DNA of 64,000 nt from Heterotrichella gracilis (taxonomy: Eukaryota > Sar > Xanthophyceae > Tribonematales > Xanthonemataceae), in NCBI GenBank assembly GCA_032358255.1, contig JAULBX010019965.1, positions 124,001-188,000 of the forward strand, read 5' to 3'. The notes under the pieces were generated by a model that was given only the letters and a program-made list of their open reading frames with translations, was not told the DNA's origin and ran no database searches. This document shows, piece after piece, positions 11,942 through 24,440 of the stretch (position 1 is the first letter of the stretch; each line of letters begins with the position of its first letter). The translations under genes were made by a program, and so were the position numbers.

Positions 11942-14900
11942 ATGGCCACCTCAACGCCTGCGTCTTACATAGACAAGGAGAACGTTGGGGCCACGGGAGT
12001 GACCAGCAAGTCCGGGGCTCATCCATGGGGCCTGTCAGCCAGGAAGGTGCTGGCTCGCAGAGACAACATCACCCCTTTGAAGCCACTAGGGGACGCTTCG
12101 CTGTCGTTTGCGAAGAGCAAGAATGATAAGCTCCTGCCACCCAGCCTGGTGAAAAAGCCCCTGTTAGGCCAGGAAGCCACGCAGGTAAGGAACAGCCCAC
12201 ACCACACTATGGGCTGGACCATCAAGCCCTCTGCTTCCCAAGCACTCTGTGTGCCAGCATTACGAGTGTGTACTGGCTTGTGCAGAAACAACCTACCAAG
12301 GCAGGAAGCACAGAACAGGAGGGCTCGTGGCAGCGGGAGCTGGACCACTACGTCAAGCTCCACAGCCACAGCAGCGCAGAGGTTCAAAACACACGCCTCA
12401 ACCTCGCAAGGTCACTGAAAGCCAACCCAGAGGCAGCACAGGCTTGGTGGGACTTTCTGAGCTTTGAGGAGAAGCAGTTGGCTTCGGCCTCGAGGCATGC
12501 AGAGCACCTGCAGCTGCAAACAGCTCTGTTCCAGTTGTACCACTGGGCCACAAAACAGCTGCCAAGGCATAGCAACCAGAGCGATGCATACCTGGAGATC
12601 TGGCTAGGATATGCAAAGCATCAGTGGTATGGCTTCTGGGTCACTTTTCATCCTTCCAATGGCTGTTCCGCGAGCATCCCAAAACAGTGCGTAATATGGT
12701 AAACTTTGCTGCAGGAAACGGAGTGAGGATGAGGCCAGGGACATATTCAAGTCCCTGCGGAGTCAGCATATAGCTGGCCAGAATGCAAACCTGTATGCAG
12801 AGTGGGCCAGCTTGGAGTATGCATCAGGCTATGTGGACAAAGCACACAGCGTCCTGGCCAAGGGGATCAAGGAAGGTGCTCGTCCAGTGAGGTACGGTGA
12901 AGGTTGCACCCTGTTGAAGAAGATGAGGTGGCAAACTGTTATACTGAAGATGTTTAATACTTTGCAGCAAGCTCCAGTCGTTGCAAGCGCAGCTGCAGAG
13001 TGGCAAGGGAGGGCGGGAAGGGGCGAGGCAGGATGCAGGCAGCGCAGCAACTCACTGTAGTGCCACGTCCTTGCACACCCCCAGCGTGGCAGGGAGCAAA
13101 GCAATGGCGCCATCGCCGTATGGCCAGCAAGGATCCGTGTTCAAGGTACGTTGCACCACAAGTACCTGCGTTCACCGCTGCTAAACCCCTGCCCAAGATT
13201 GCGTCACATCACGTTATATACTCCACCTGCTTGCAGCTGCAGGAAGCCCTCCCCAGCCTCAACCTGAATGCAACTCTGATGGAGGACTCCACCATGACTG
13301 GCCACCAGCCCACTTCGGCAAAGAACAACCACACGGGCTTCACAACCATGACAGGTACAACCGCAAAGGGTATGTAACAATGGTTTGCCAGCTTGTTCCT
13401 TGTCCCAGTTCATTGACCCTTGTTTGCTTTCTTACCTAGGTGGAAGCAGCGGCAGCCAGGGAAGCGGGCTAGGGGAGGAAGCAACTGTCAGCATTGACGA
13501 TTTGCCAACAGCCACCATGGGCTTGGAGGCGCAGGACAACACCCTCATTGTGAACAGGAACCTGAAGGGAGGACAGGACTCTGCATGCAAGTCTAAAGCA
13601 GACAGCCTCGTCAAAGGAGCTATGCCACGCCGCATAGGTACCCTATAACCATTGAGGGATTCACACACTCTGCAAATCACATGCAATGCAAGCATTGCAA
13701 TTCCAAGCTTTGCACTTGCACTTGTCAACCACTCATAAGCACCGAGCATGTCCATGCACTCAAATCCCAGTTGGAGAGTGTGTTGTTCATGCCACAGGGT
13801 TGCTGGGAGGTCCAGCCAGGCGGATACTTGCAGGCGGATTTGGCCCACAGCCAACCATGCCTTCCAGCAGTGCTGCGGCACTTGACATTGCATCCCGCAA
13901 GCGCAAGGCTGAGCTGGATTCACAGGCGCCTGCTGTACTGCAACCAGCTGCCGTGGCGCCCAAGCGGCGGCCGTCACCACAGCCTGAGGTATGGCACATG
14001 AGTTTTTAACATAGTGAATCAATGAGAGCCAGCCTGGTTACTTCCAGGCTACCCGATGCACGCCATGCTCTGCAAGCAATGTGCGCATGGGCACGTACTC
14101 AGTATTTGCATATGCTCACTGCAGAACCGGCGAATTGCTGAACCATTTAGGCCCTCATCGCGCCTGCAATCGGACCAGCAAGCTGGGGCGCATGGCAGCA
14201 GAGCAAGGCACGCTGCTCCTGAAAGCCCCGGACCCAAGCAGGTAGGTACCCACTGACCCCACACTGGAGCACAGACTGCGCCAGCACATCTACCACTACC
14301 TCCCTAGCCACACGCTTGCATCACTTGGGAATGTAGCCAAAGCAGATAGTCGCACGCCTATACAATTAGTCTTTCAGTTAATCACTTGCATCCCCGCCAT
14401 ATGGGTAGATTCACCCTAATCGCATGCCGAGACAAGATGAATTCTTCCTCATGTTGGCGCGCTGCATGCGTAGGTTGTGCTGGATGACACCACCAACGGG
14501 GAGGACTGCGACACCAACGACGTCACGGTGCCACATGTCATGTCCAAGCTGGCGGAGAAGGTCCAGCGCGCACACATCACCTCATCCGGTGCAGACAGGA
14601 GGGAGCCATCCACGCCTGCAGATGACCACCCTGGCCCCACGCAAGAGGACCCGGATGCAACCAGGCCACTGGCACACCTGTCTGCAGCAGCAAGGTGTGT
14701 GTTCTGAGCACCCCCTTTTGGATAGGAAGACACCATCTTCAGTAAGCATATGGGGATGACTGCATGGATTTCGCAATGCACCAGGGGTGCCGTAGTGCTG
14801 GCATGTGCATGCATACCCATCCAACATGGTGCATTCATTTGTGCCCATCTTTTTCATGTAGGCGAGCGCCATCGTCCAGGGTGCTCAGCAACCAGGTGGT

Positions 14901-17900
14901 CATTGGAGGCTCCGGAGAGGTCAAGGTGGAGGCGCGGTCCTCAGGCAGTGCAGGCCACACCCAGCAGGACCGCATGCCAGCGCCCAGGGTGGAGCTCAGG
15001 GCATCTGTGCCCGCAGCTGTCCCCAGCGGCCAGGTGGTGATTGATGGATCAGGCGGTGTGCTGGCCCCCCGCCAGGTGCCGCTGGCCCCGCGCCAGGTGG
15101 TCATCGATGGGTCTGGTGGCGTGAAGGTGGCTGGGCGGCCAGCTGATGCCGCTGATGCGCAGCTCATGCCCCCACCCCCGCATCCAGCAGCTGCGAGGAT
15201 GGATGCCAGTCGCAGGCCGATGCAGGCATTGGCACCGCCCAATGTGCAGCAGCAACAAGTCAGGTAGGCAGCAAAAAAGTGGTTCTGCACAGCGGCCGTG
15301 GTGTGCTTGCTGGGTGTTGCCAATGGGATGCGCCGCCCAACAGAACATGAGCACCGGCAGGCACTGCATTTAGCTACTGGTGCACATGTGTATTTTGGTA
15401 TGATTGCTCATGATGAACCCATGATCAGGGAGTATCAGCGCCCTGGAAACCAACAGCTCCCTGATGTTCTGTGTGCAGGGCTGCTGCTCCTGCAGCAGCA
15501 GTGCAGGTCATGGTCCCGCAGCAGTGCCGCATCCGTGAGGACGAAAACATTGTGGTGGTGAATGGCGTGACATACACCAAGCTGGAGTGCGTGGGGCGGG
15601 GTGGGAGTAGCAAGGTGTACAAGGTATGGCTGGCAGTCATTATATACATTGATATGACATGCTGCACATTACCGTGTCATGAGGGTGCACTTCATATCAG
15701 CATGCGCTGAGCAGGCAATCAGTGGCTTGATCAGTGAACTTTGCGCTGGGGCCAGCGGGAGGTTGGCATAGCGGGTGCACTAGCCACCTGCACAGCCAAC
15801 AAAGCATTGACAATGGCGACAGTGGCGACACAACCCTGCGGCAATGCTGGACAAGCACGCCATGCCAAGCATTATGTCGCTGGTCCGCAGGTCATGGCCC
15901 CCAACAAGAAGATCTTTGCGCTGAAGCGCATCCGACTCCAGGGCCGGGATGCGGAGGCGGCTGCGGGGTTCCTGGACGAGATTGTGCTGCTCAAGAAGCT
16001 GAAAGGGAAGCCCAACATCATCCAGCTCATTGACTCTGAGGTGTGGCGGGTGGTGCATGGCATCATACATGCTGGTCTGCACAGCGACTGTTCATTGTCA
16101 TGCCAAGCTGGAAAACTGCCGGCTAGCCCTGATGCTCATCATGTACAGACCATGATGGCTGGCTGCTTGGATGAAAATATAAATATTAAAATATTTTTGA
16201 AAATAATATTCCTAAAAATGAGGAAGAATAAGGAAAGAATTGAAATAAAATGCATGCCCTGCTGCACGTGTTGAAGGAGCACTGGCCGTCGCTCACCCCT
16301 GGTTGCTGCTCTAGGTTATGACGGTTGAGGGCCTGATCTACATGGTGATGGAGTTTGGGGATATCGACCTGGCGCGCCTGCTGGCCAAGAGGGAGAAGGC
16401 GCGGCAGGAGATGGCACAGACGGATGTGGACGAGAACTTTATCAGGCTGTACTGGGAGCAGATGCTGCAGGTGCGTGGCGCATGCACTCATTTCCTAATC
16501 TTTCACAATAAAAGGCTTGTTGAGAACAGATGCTTGCAATGCCGCACTCCAATCCAAAACGCATACAATTTTCACACCACTCAGCAAGCGCCTGTTGTAA
16601 CACGAGCGCTACCAGCAGGGCAAAAATGATTTCAATCGCTTACGCAAGCCGATGGACCTGTGCAGGCTGTGAATACCATCCACGAGGCACGCATCGTCCA
16701 CTCTGACCTCAAGCCCGCCAACTTCCTGATGGTGGAGGGCCAGCTGCGCCTCATTGACTTTGGCATTGCCAAGGCCATCTCCAGCGACACCACATCCATT
16801 GCCAGGGAAAACCAGGTCGGCACGCTCAACTACATGTCGCCGGAGGCAATCTTGGGGGGGAACAATGCTGCCCCAGGCATGCCGCAGATGAAGGTATGGT
16901 TGCGCTGTGGATCTCCCCGCCCAACTCCTATCTTTGCCGTGGCGCGCGTGCCCTCATCTTCAGCCAGGTTGCCCTGTGTAGGGCAAGCCATGTGTCAGCC
17001 AAACTGTGGTGTTTAGGGTTCCATGAGGGTTTGAATAATGGGTCTAAACCTAAAGCACTGCTCGCCCTGTGCAGGTCAAGCGCGCCTCTGACATCTGGAG
17101 CCTTGGCTGCATCCTGTACCAGATGGTGTACGGCCACACGCCATTCTCTCACCTGCCATTCATTCAGAAGATGCACGCCATCGTGGACCCCAACCACCGC
17201 ATCAACCTGCCACCCATGGCCAACTCGTGCCTCATGGACGTCATCAAGCGGGCGCTGGATCGCAACCCAAATACGCGGATCACCATGAAGGTGAGGAGGC
17301 CTTGCCCTGGTTGCCGGCAGAGTACCTTTTATTGCAGCACAAAAGTGCATGTGGCATGCCAGTTCTGATCATCTGGCAAGCCGTCAGATGCTACACCTGC
17401 ATGCGATTGATAATCTGGCAGCAGCAATGTGTACACACCATGCTAATGGCATTCTGCACTTCTGCGGCCATTGCCAGCAGCCTCCCAACCATCGTCAACA
17501 CTTTTTGCAGGAGCTGTTGCAGCACCCCTTCCTGCGGCCAGTGAACATGCCTATGGTCAGCAGCCAGGCAGCGGCGGCCAGCGGGTCCATTGAGCTGACC
17601 ATGGACCAGCTTCGGCGCATGCTGACGCAAGTCAAGGGGGCGGGCGCAGCGGCTGGGTCCATGGATGTGGACAGGCTGTCTGAGGAGCTGTTCAAGCAGC
17701 TGGCCAGCGGGGAGGCGCCGCACATGGACCTGGGCAGGGCCACGGCGCAGGTCAGTTATATAGTTAGTTGCATCGTTTAAACAATGCTGCCAGAGCAGCT
17801 GTCAGCCTTGCACACGCGGCGCCAAGCAGGTCTACAATTTGCTGATCTTGCACGATGAAGGTCCCGCTAGACCAGCCATATAACGTGCGTTCCAGCAGAC

Positions 17901-18746
17901 CATGCATGCGGTGAAGGATGACGGGGGCAGTCTGTTGGCGGGCCTGGCCATGCATGCATGCAGGGTTGGTGATGCGTGCACATGGCTGGGTGCAGGTGCG
18001 GCAACCTGCAGGCCCACTGCAAGAAGAGGCGCGGTCTGCGCGGCCACCGCCACCGCCTGTTCCGCCCCCTACCCGGCCGTCGCGGCCAGCGGCACCACCC
18101 GCCGCCCCATCAGTTGGCATGGGAGCAGTGGCAGCGGCGGCGGCAGCAGCAGCAGCCTCCAGGCATGTGCGGCACTGCCTGTGCAATATGATGGTGCACT
18201 TTGCATTACTGCTCATCTAGTCTGCAACCTGGTTACGCACAATACATATTACAATACTGCTGACCTTCGTGTGCCCGCCGATGGGCTGAGAAGGCAGGTT
18301 GCCACAATCAAGATGAGATGGTGCAAACTCATAGGTGCAATGCAATCCACATGCACAACTGTGCCCACAATGTGCATGTGCAGATACTGTGATTTGTGTA
18401 AAAGGCTGAGATGTTGGTTGATGCGCAGGGCTGCCCGGGCAGTGAATGTGGTTGCGCAAGTGGAGCAGTCGCGCATGCAGGCGCCACCTCAGCCCAAGCC
18501 AGCTGAGAGCAGCTTGGAGGCAGCCATCAGCAGGGGCATTGCAAAGTTCAGATTTGATGACACGGCAGGTGCGATGGCAGCCGCTGTATGGGCATGCAAC
18601 TGTCAGTGTTTGCAAAAAAGCGTGAAGCAATATGCATCAGTCGTGGGGGTTTGTTGATTGTTGTGCTTTCTGCTTCCTTAGTGGGCATTTGATGTGCAGG
18701 TGACACCACGCACGGTGGAGACGCCACGGCAAATATGACATCGTAA
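11942..18746 (+). CDS. MPS1: Dual-specificity spindle-checkpoint kinase MPS1/TTK
   Basis: Kinetochore kinase that starts spindle-checkpoint signalling. Nineteen exons: 11942-12184, 12286-12626, 12715-12891, 12968-13145, 13237-13354, 13440-13637, 13798-13988, 14125-14241, 14474-14694, 14862-15263, 15479-15623, 15891-16040, 16315-16470, 16666-16893, 17075-17290, 17511-17750, 17996-18162, 18429-18568, 18700-18746. They total 1224 codons before the stop, every junction in phase. Residues ~95-250 form the N-terminal TPR/HAT-like module ([35 protein letters not shown]). A disordered linker with a repeated QVVI-GSG unit follows. The kinase domain spans about 757-1035: glycine loop [11 protein letters not shown], lysine ~789 (FALKRI), catalytic [11 protein letters not shown] (Asp ~893), LIDFGIAK (Asp ~910), [11 protein letters not shown], and [17 protein letters not shown] in place of HRD is normal for TTK. 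A Pro/Ala-rich tail follows. The intron 18163-18428 has a GC donor. Confidence 0.95.
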
Positions 18747-20223
18747 CCCGTGACGAATGGTACAGTTGGCGGGCTGCCAAAAGATTGCCATGCGTGCCCA
18801 TGCCCATCTGTCCCAAGATGTTGGACCGGATTACCATGATTCTATGGTTCGAAACCATTGCGCGCAGCTGTATGTACCGCATCAATATATTTACCCTGAT
18901 CTGGCACAATGAGTCGAATGGAACAGTCATTGCTTTTCAATTCCAACGCCGTGTTTTATTCTACGCCCCCTAGAGTTGCTGTTCCTACAAACATATAGGT
19001 TGGCCACCACACTACCACCCAATTGGTTTTCTTAGATAGTTGATCAAGCACCGTCAGTGTTGACACGTGTACCCAATCCCATCTGGCTGCAACAGCATCA
19101 GCCAACGGGTATTTTATTCTACGCCCCCTAGAATTGCTGTTGCTCAAACATGTACGTTGGCCACTACAGTACCACACAATTGGTTATGCTTAGATAGTTG
19201 ATCATCCACCAAATGTTGACCAATTCACATCTGGCTGCAACAAGAAAAGGTGATTTGTTTAATCCCGCGTGGAGAAAACCATAAATTCATGAGTTGCCAT
19301 GGTGCAAACTTTGAGTTCCTAATGCACATTCAGACCAGGTTGCATGCATTTGCCCCGTGTCGATGCTGGCATATCATGCATTGCTACATGGCCTAGTTTT
19401 TATGGTGGGATCGCCTTTACACAACCAAGCTCACAGTCAAAGCATTGGATCCACGTGCAGTCAGCAAGCTTGAACTGAGCAGTTACTGATGTATCGGTAG
19501 GCTATTAGCAGCAGTTAGTATCAGCATTCATATTGGTGTCGAACATGAAATTCACAACTTTTGAGACGCATCGATGCCCGTTGGTATCATCATCAGACAG
19601 CTGTTTCCTGCTTAAAATGGCCCATGGCCGCTGCCGCAGGGTCATAAGGTACCTCATTACCATAACTTTAAATTTCAAGTCGGACTTGCCCTAGGTGAGA
19701 CAGGGCTCAGAGCCTTGAATTTATAACAGCAAAGCAAATTGCCCTGGCAATGCCATTGCAGCTCCGGGAGCTGGACCAGAAGACCCTTATAAGATCCTTT
19801 TAGTCTAAGAGTAGAAAACAGAAAGAAGGCCAATGGCATAATTCAGGCGGCATAGCAGCTACGCATAGCCAAAGTGTGCAGTCAATCAGGTAACTTATCT
19901 CTTAAAGAGTAAAACGTGTTAGTTCAAAACGAGCTCAACCTAACATGATATATGCAGGCGCGCATGAACTTCATCAAGTCTGTCAAGTCATGCGAACTTC
20001 TGTGGAAAACTGAAAAACCGTTTGAGTTTGATTGCATGGGACCAGGCTAGTTTGACTGCCCATGTGTGTTGCATCAATTTTGTACACCAGCATTTGTTCC
20101 ACTTGCCCCTGCCTATGGTAACTTATTCATACAAACTCCAGCCTGCTTCTCCGACTCATCCAATCTCATCCACAGGAATGGAAACCACTCTGCTATCTCT
20201 GCGTTGAATCCTGACACTCCTCT
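18747..20223. other. Convergent intergenic region
   Basis: Lies between the MPS1 3' end and the acidic-protein 3' end. Apart from the tandem duplication at 18954-19250, it holds no ORF with family resemblance, RNA gene or strong inverted repeat that I could recognise. Confidence 0.6.
18954..19250. repeat. Two-copy tandem duplication (~158 bp)
   Basis: Copies begin at 18954 and 19112 with TTTTATTCTACGCCCCCTAG. Both contain a TTGGCCAC...CAATTGGTT block and TTAGATAGTTGATCA, and end near CATCTGGCTGCAACA. They differ at scattered positions, so the duplication is not very recent. Non-coding. Confidence 0.85.
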
Positions 20224-22301
20224 CTATGCTGATGCGGTGAGTTCCTTCTTCAATGCCTGCAAGGCAGCGTGGACGGTATGAAAAACTATATAGTATAGTA
20301 TAGTATGCGCTATGAGAAACCATATGCGCTCCAACCCAGTGTGAAATGGCATTTCCTTGAGCAATCCGCTCTGTTTTCAATCATTCAGACGCCCATCAAC
20401 ATGGTGATGTACGCAGATGGGGAGGCCAGTGATGGAGGTAGTAGCCTCATATGCAAAGCAAGTGTCAGCACAACCCACCTGGAGGCAGGGCGCTTCAGGG
20501 TTCACGCCCGCCAGTGATTGCAACACGTTGCTCATGAAATTGGCGTCATGGATCAGCGCCTGCACCTCCGCAGCAGCTGGCTTGAAAGCAGGCCCCACAG
20601 GCGCCAGCGGCTGCCTCTCATTCCTCCTCCGCCTGCTCAGTACACACAATGCACATCACATCCTTGCCGTGGCCTGTAGAAACTTGCCTAGCAAATCAAC
20701 ATGCATCCACCCATAGCAATTGCACGCCATGCGCTCCTGCTCTGCACAAACACGAGCTGCTGGATGTTTACAGCCGGCCTCTCGTCCCAGCCTGCCACCC
20801 AAGGCAGCACCATGACAAACAATCCGTGGTAAAAGACTATGGGGCGTAGCACCCTTAATTAATGACTTGCGTTTTAGCATAAAAACCAGAACAGCAATCA
20901 GCCGTGCACAAGCTTGTGCCACCCAGCCCTGTCCTGGCATTGTACCCCTTTTGTATGTTCCTTGCCTGCAAATCCTGGCGTGGCACACTGACACAGCCGT
21001 ACCTGCTGCCACTGGCCGAGCCGTGCTGGTGGTCCCTGCCAGGTGGGGACTGGCTCCCATGCAGCGACCGCGACCGCCTCCTTGACGGCCTCCCCCTGCC
21101 CAAGGCACCCCCAGCTCCCGCCTGGGGCATGACAGGGAAGGCCCCGCCCCCCATCAAGTTCATGGGCAACCCCATGTGCATCAGCAGGGCCAGCGGGTTG
21201 CCTGCATTATTGATGAATTGGTTGGAAAAATCCCATGCATCAATTAAATGTGTACAGTATCCTTCAGGGGCACACAAGGCAATTAGCCGATGACAGCTCA
21301 GGATGCCTGGTACACTTCACAAGCCTGTTGCATACATTTGAGCAGTATGCCATATTAGCAGTCAGCACATGCAAACTGGCAACATTTTCACAAGTTTTAC
21401 CTCCATAGCCTGCAGGCACTGGGTAGCCTGCTGGCAAGGGGGGGTACCCTCCGCCAGCCTCTTCCTCATCCCCCTCTTCATCCCCTTCCCCGTAGTAGTC
21501 ATCCCCTGGATGCTCCTCCTCGCCACTGCCCACCTCCTCGTCGCTGCCTGCCTCCTCCCACTCCCCGTAGTTTGAGTCGTCGTGGTCGCTTGTGTAGAAG
21601 CTCTCAGATGGCAGGTCTGGCGCTGCAGCAGCAGTGGAATGACCTTTAGGGTTTGAGTAGCGGTGAAATGACCTTTAGGGTTTGGGTTAGGGTTTTAGGT
21701 CAATTGCAGTCGTCGAGTTCACTGGTGTTACAAACTCTCCGTTGGCAGGTCTGGCGCAACGAACCACTCAATTAGGGTTTGTTAAGGTTAAATCCAACTT
21801 ATGCAGGAGCGGTAATTGAGGGCATTACTACACAGTGCACTAGAAAAGTATGAAGCCCACCCAGGCAGCATGGTGCTGCAGGAAGCCTGTCACTGGGCAG
21901 TGTACACCAACTGTGCGCCCACCCTCAGAGTCGTCCTTGCTGGATTCTGTTGCCAGGGCAGGCAGCAAGTCATCAGCTTCGTCGTTCTGGTTTGCACCAC
22001 CAGGGTTGGCATGGTGTGCTCCTCCTGCGTCTGAGCCTTCGCTGAGGTCCTCCCCGCTGTCACTAGTGTGGTCTTCAATATCAGTGGCCAGTGACGGGAA
22101 GCTGGCGTCATCGTCAGACAGCCCCGGTGGCTCATCGTCAGACGGCAAGCTGGGCATGGTTGGCTCTGAACCATCCAGGTCATCGTCATCGCTGTCTTGT
22201 CCATTCAAGGAGGGTGGGCGGCTGGCCTCCCCATCGGAGGACAACAGGTCTGGCATGCTGACATCGTCAGAGGGATGGTTGGGTCCGTTGGCAAGTGCCA
22301 T
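20224..22301 (-). CDS. Acidic protein with Rpn10-like C-terminal tail, function unknown
   Basis: Exons in order: 22301-21923, 21622-21401, 21201-21003, 20632-20479, 20256-20224; 328 residues, all in phase. Exon 1 is Asp/Ser-rich (e.g. DSDDDDLDGSEPTMPSLPSD). Exon 2 is Glu/Asp/Gly-rich (SFYTSDHDDSNYGEWEEA, GDEEGDEEEAGGGYPPLP). Exon 3 is Met/Gly-rich, then Arg/Ser-rich (RRRSRSLHGS). Exon 4 has a basic RRRRNERQPL and then NFMSNVLQSLAGVNPEAPCL, which resembles the C-terminal FMSxxLxSLPGVDPxDP motif of proteasome subunit Rpn10. No VWA domain is present, so it is not Rpn10 itself. The start is uncertain: the ATG at 22301 sits just inside an apparent acceptor (22307), so an upstream coding exon is possible. 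Asp/Glu runs suggest a nuclear or chaperone-like acidic protein, but this is inference. Confidence 0.7.
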
Positions 22302-24440
22302 TGGTACCTGCAGAGCAAGTTGCTCTGAGCAACAGGCCACTAGCCATGAGTGAGGCCATGAATGCATGGTGCAATGCAAACCCACTTGTCCTACACTCTC
22401 TTGACATTACTGTTTAGGTATACTGCAGCTTGGGTGGGTGAACCGCTGACATACATGAGGCATTATGGGTGACTGCAGGGCATCAAGGCTTTTGATAGGT
22501 GGCAAGGTGTTGTGCTTGGGTGCTGTCACAATAGAACCATGCAGCAACAACCCAACAGGGTACGACAAACACAAAACGACAGTTTGAAAAGGAGCTACAC
22601 AGCTCAACGCTACACAAATCTCACCCAGAAAACCCCAAAGTGGATATACCTTCCAACTTGGCAGGCTAGAATGCTCTTTCTTCCTAGAATTGGTCCTGCG
22701 ACTATCCAACGACGTTTGGCCATTTTGTCACTAGTACTCGCCCACTCGGCAGGCACCGCCCTCACTGCCTGGTCTACACTCGGGCATGACTCGCAGTTTA
22801 GGGACACACCATACCTGGAATGCTTGACTCTGCACGCACAAAAGGCTGTTTTGAAGACCTTGGCCAGCGAGTTGGTACCGATAGTGGACTAGGCTTCTGC
22901 AGCCCAGCACGGCATTGTTGATACTCCTCTAGCGTACCTGCGTACGAAGCCGAATAAAGAGCTATGCGGGTGTACTTTAAAGTCTCGCGTTAACACGGGG
23001 TTTAGCAGTGCACACGTCGTCGTTTGGCATATGCATGCCAATGGCAAACTCCCCGTTCTGTCACAGCCCAACCATCCCCCTGGCAAGGGTTTCAGTGAAG
23101 GGTTTTGGATTTGAACCCATCCCACTCCGTGCGTTGGCGTTTGGCACTCAAGACTCACGTCGATACCTGATACCTGTTCTTCCATTGTCTGCCAGCTGGC
23201 AGCAAAGGAACAGTTTCCATCTGTAGTATGGCCCCCATGCCATGGTTGCAACCCAACTGCCATGCCATGGCCCTGCCGCCCTTTTGAAATATCTATCTAT
23301 CAATGCCATGCCTTGCCAATGCAATGCTCGGAGGTAACTGCAGAACAGCAGCAGCACTTCACCCACACTTTACTATCCTCTTGATCATAAGTTACATGCA
23401 CATCTCCCACCTTTGACAACGAACCTAGCCAGGAGAAAAGGGCAGCCGCGTTGGTGTCCTGAAAACTGGTGTTTTTTTGCTGACTGGTTCATGCCAGCGA
23501 CAGATGTGGAACCATCGAGGTGAACAATAATAACCAAACATGACTGACTGACCATTTCAAGATCCAAACCATTCTCCTAGCCAATGATCAGCAAAGACGA
23601 GCGTGCCAGTGAAATATGTACCCAACAGCGGGTACAAACATGTCACTTTGTTTCACGCATTTATGTCACTGTAATGTTCCAGTCCAGGTCTCCATTCATA
23701 TTGTGCGCGTGGTACCAGAAAGCATTCCAACCCCTAATCCACTACTGAGCACCAATGTCTCAGCCCCCGACTAGAAATGAGGATGGTTGTTGGCGATGGG
23801 AGAAGGCATACCGGTACGAACAATCAACCTCGTTACGTAAAACCCGGCACATTCAACCCCGATACAAAACCACCCGAGGACGCCGGATTACCTTGATGCG
23901 CAAAAAATTCCGCACCAGCAGCACATGCGCACTCTCAACCTCCAACCGTCATGAAACAAAAAGAAGCGCAGGGTGCAACCCTGTGCACCTGTGAGGCAAT
24001 GCTCCTTCTAGTCAATCCTGTACAGGCCTTGCATGCTGCAGGCAGCCACATGTTGTACATTTTTAAAACCCTGATTTTATCGTTAGAAGACAACCATCCC
24101 CTCCCAGGACTTGTGGGAAACCAGCAGTCTGGTATCCAGGGTCTGGATGCAGGCACAATGACTGCATGTCCTGAAATCACCGGCTGCTCCCAAAGTTTGC
24201 CACAAACTACTCAGACACCCCCTTTCCCCCCCTCCCCCATCCGCCCTGACGCCACATGCAGTGCCTCTTCCTCTGCTGTACCAACAGCCCCTTCCCAATC
24301 CCCTCCCCCGTCCTCTCCCTCCCTTAGGGATCCCCTCCATGCACCCCCTTCCCCACCCACTCCTCCACCGCCTGCGCTTGACTGAAAGTCGACCTGCCCT
24401 GCACAGTCCCCAATCTTGCCCCCCTGCCCCCACACACCAC
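22302..24440. other. Intergenic region between two minus-strand genes
   Basis: The proximal part (22302-23000) should hold the 5' region of the acidic-protein gene. The distal part (about 24219-24395) carries degenerate copies of the last exon of the neighbouring coiled-coil gene; for example CTCCTCCACCGCCTGCGC recurs at about 24360 and 24543. No separate gene seen. Confidence 0.5.

Noticed and set aside
12019-12387. Minus-strand ORFs within MPS1 exons
   Set aside because: They overlap exons with strong family support on the plus strand.
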